Shown: positions 38,904 to 39,231 of the stretch, one piece after another | Layout: the number at the start of each line of letters is the position of its first letter | Numbering within the stretch: the stretch's first letter is position 1 | Source of the DNA: Streptococcus pseudopneumoniae | GTDB taxonomy: Bacteria > Bacillota > Bacilli > Lactobacillales > Streptococcaceae | Length of the DNA stretch: 39,231 nucleotides | Assembly (NCBI RefSeq): GCF_001074825.1 | Contig: NZ_JUPG01000036.1 | Coordinates: 1-39,231, forward strand | Direction of reading: 5' to 3' | Program-made: the position numbers and the translations under genes | Notes under the pieces: generated by a model | What the model saw: the letters and a program-made list of their open reading frames with translations, nothing else | Databases searched by the model: none | Told to the model about the DNA's origin: nothing

Positions 38904-39231
38904 TTACTTACCACTATCCCTAAAGGGATCCTCATATTCTTTTACACTCAATTTATCTAGTGCTATATCATGCTTTTCCTGCTCTTGAATATACTTATTA
39001 ATTGTGGCTTCATTGAGTCCAACCGTACTCACATAATAACCTTCCGCCCAAAAATGCCGATTCTCAAACTTATACTTGAGATTGGCGTGTTTGTCAAACA
39101 TCATGAGTGCACTTTTACCTTTTAAATCCCCCATGAAACTTGAAACACTTATCCTTGGTGGAATACTAACTAACATATGTACATGGTCTGGCATTAAGTG
39201 ACCCTCGATAATTTCAACTCCTTTATAACTA
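38904..39231 (-). CDS. tnpA: IS200/IS605-family Y1 transposase TnpA, 3' part
   Basis: The frame is open from the right edge to the stop at 38904-38906, so the N-terminus lies outside the window. The HUH motif is in MPDHVHMLVSIPP and the nucleophilic Tyr in TINKYIQEQEKHD. The remainder (SVSSFMGDLKGKSALMMFD, NRHFWAEGYYVSTVG) is typical of the family. It catalyses single-strand excision and insertion. The visible part is intact. Confidence 0.92.
   Translation of the reverse strand, partial: SYKGVEIIEGHLMPDHVHMLVSIPPRISVSSFMGDLKGKSALMMFDKHANLKYKFENRHFWAEGYYVSTVGLNEATINKYIQEQEKHDIALDKLSVKEYEDPFRDSGK

Overview
The window is a chromosomal segment of Streptococcus pneumoniae or a very close mitis-group relative. 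The gene order comA-comB-purC-L-F-M-N-H-D-E-K-B, then strH, a GntR regulator, bgaC, a mannose-class PTS, agaS, galM, a choline-binding protein and a ZmpC-type metalloprotease is, as I recall it, the pneumococcal order, here reverse-complemented so that nearly all genes lie on the minus strand. Choline-binding repeats, YSIRK/LPXTG surface proteins, ComE- and ComX-type control sites and a 107-bp RUP element support this.

Left part (1-10900): the 5' half-kilobase of a zmpC-like gene is cut by an in-frame TAA. Next to it, a secreted CAP-domain choline-binding protein gene is frameshifted by a 10-bp tandem duplication. Then comes a compact operon, transcribed bgaC > EIIB > EIIC > EIID > EIIA > agaS > galM, that releases, imports and processes host galacto-N-biose-type sugars. 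It starts at a near-consensus promoter whose -10 lies inside a palindrome. The divergent GntR/UTRA gene probably encodes the regulator. strH, a two-domain exo-hexosaminidase with a cre site, follows on the plus strand and shares a bidirectional terminator with purB.

Middle part (15200-32600): the purine biosynthesis cluster. It carries AT-rich accessory genes between pathway genes: a DUF3800-like protein, a polytopic membrane protein and a duplicated, decayed copy of a 75-aa gene between purK and purB, and a second membrane protein wedged between purN and purH. Between purF and purM there is a duplicated purM start flanked by hairpins.

Right part (32700-39231): comAB, the ABC exporter and accessory protein that process and secrete double-glycine peptides, preceded by a two-repeat ComE-type site. 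Upstream of comA is a bacteriocin-like cluster of two double-glycine peptides and four small membrane (immunity-like) proteins. At its head is an array of four tandem micro-genes. Three intact ones encode 16-17-aa aromatic, mostly basic peptides, each with its own TTCGAATA box and strong ribosome site. The fourth lies behind a perfect ComX cin-box but is split by a RUP inserted at the TA of its second codon, and it also has a nonsense codon. This array is the most unusual object in the window. The window ends in the 3' half of an IS200/IS605-type transposase gene with its palindromic end.

All functional statements are from reading the sequence and from remembered family knowledge; no database search was run.
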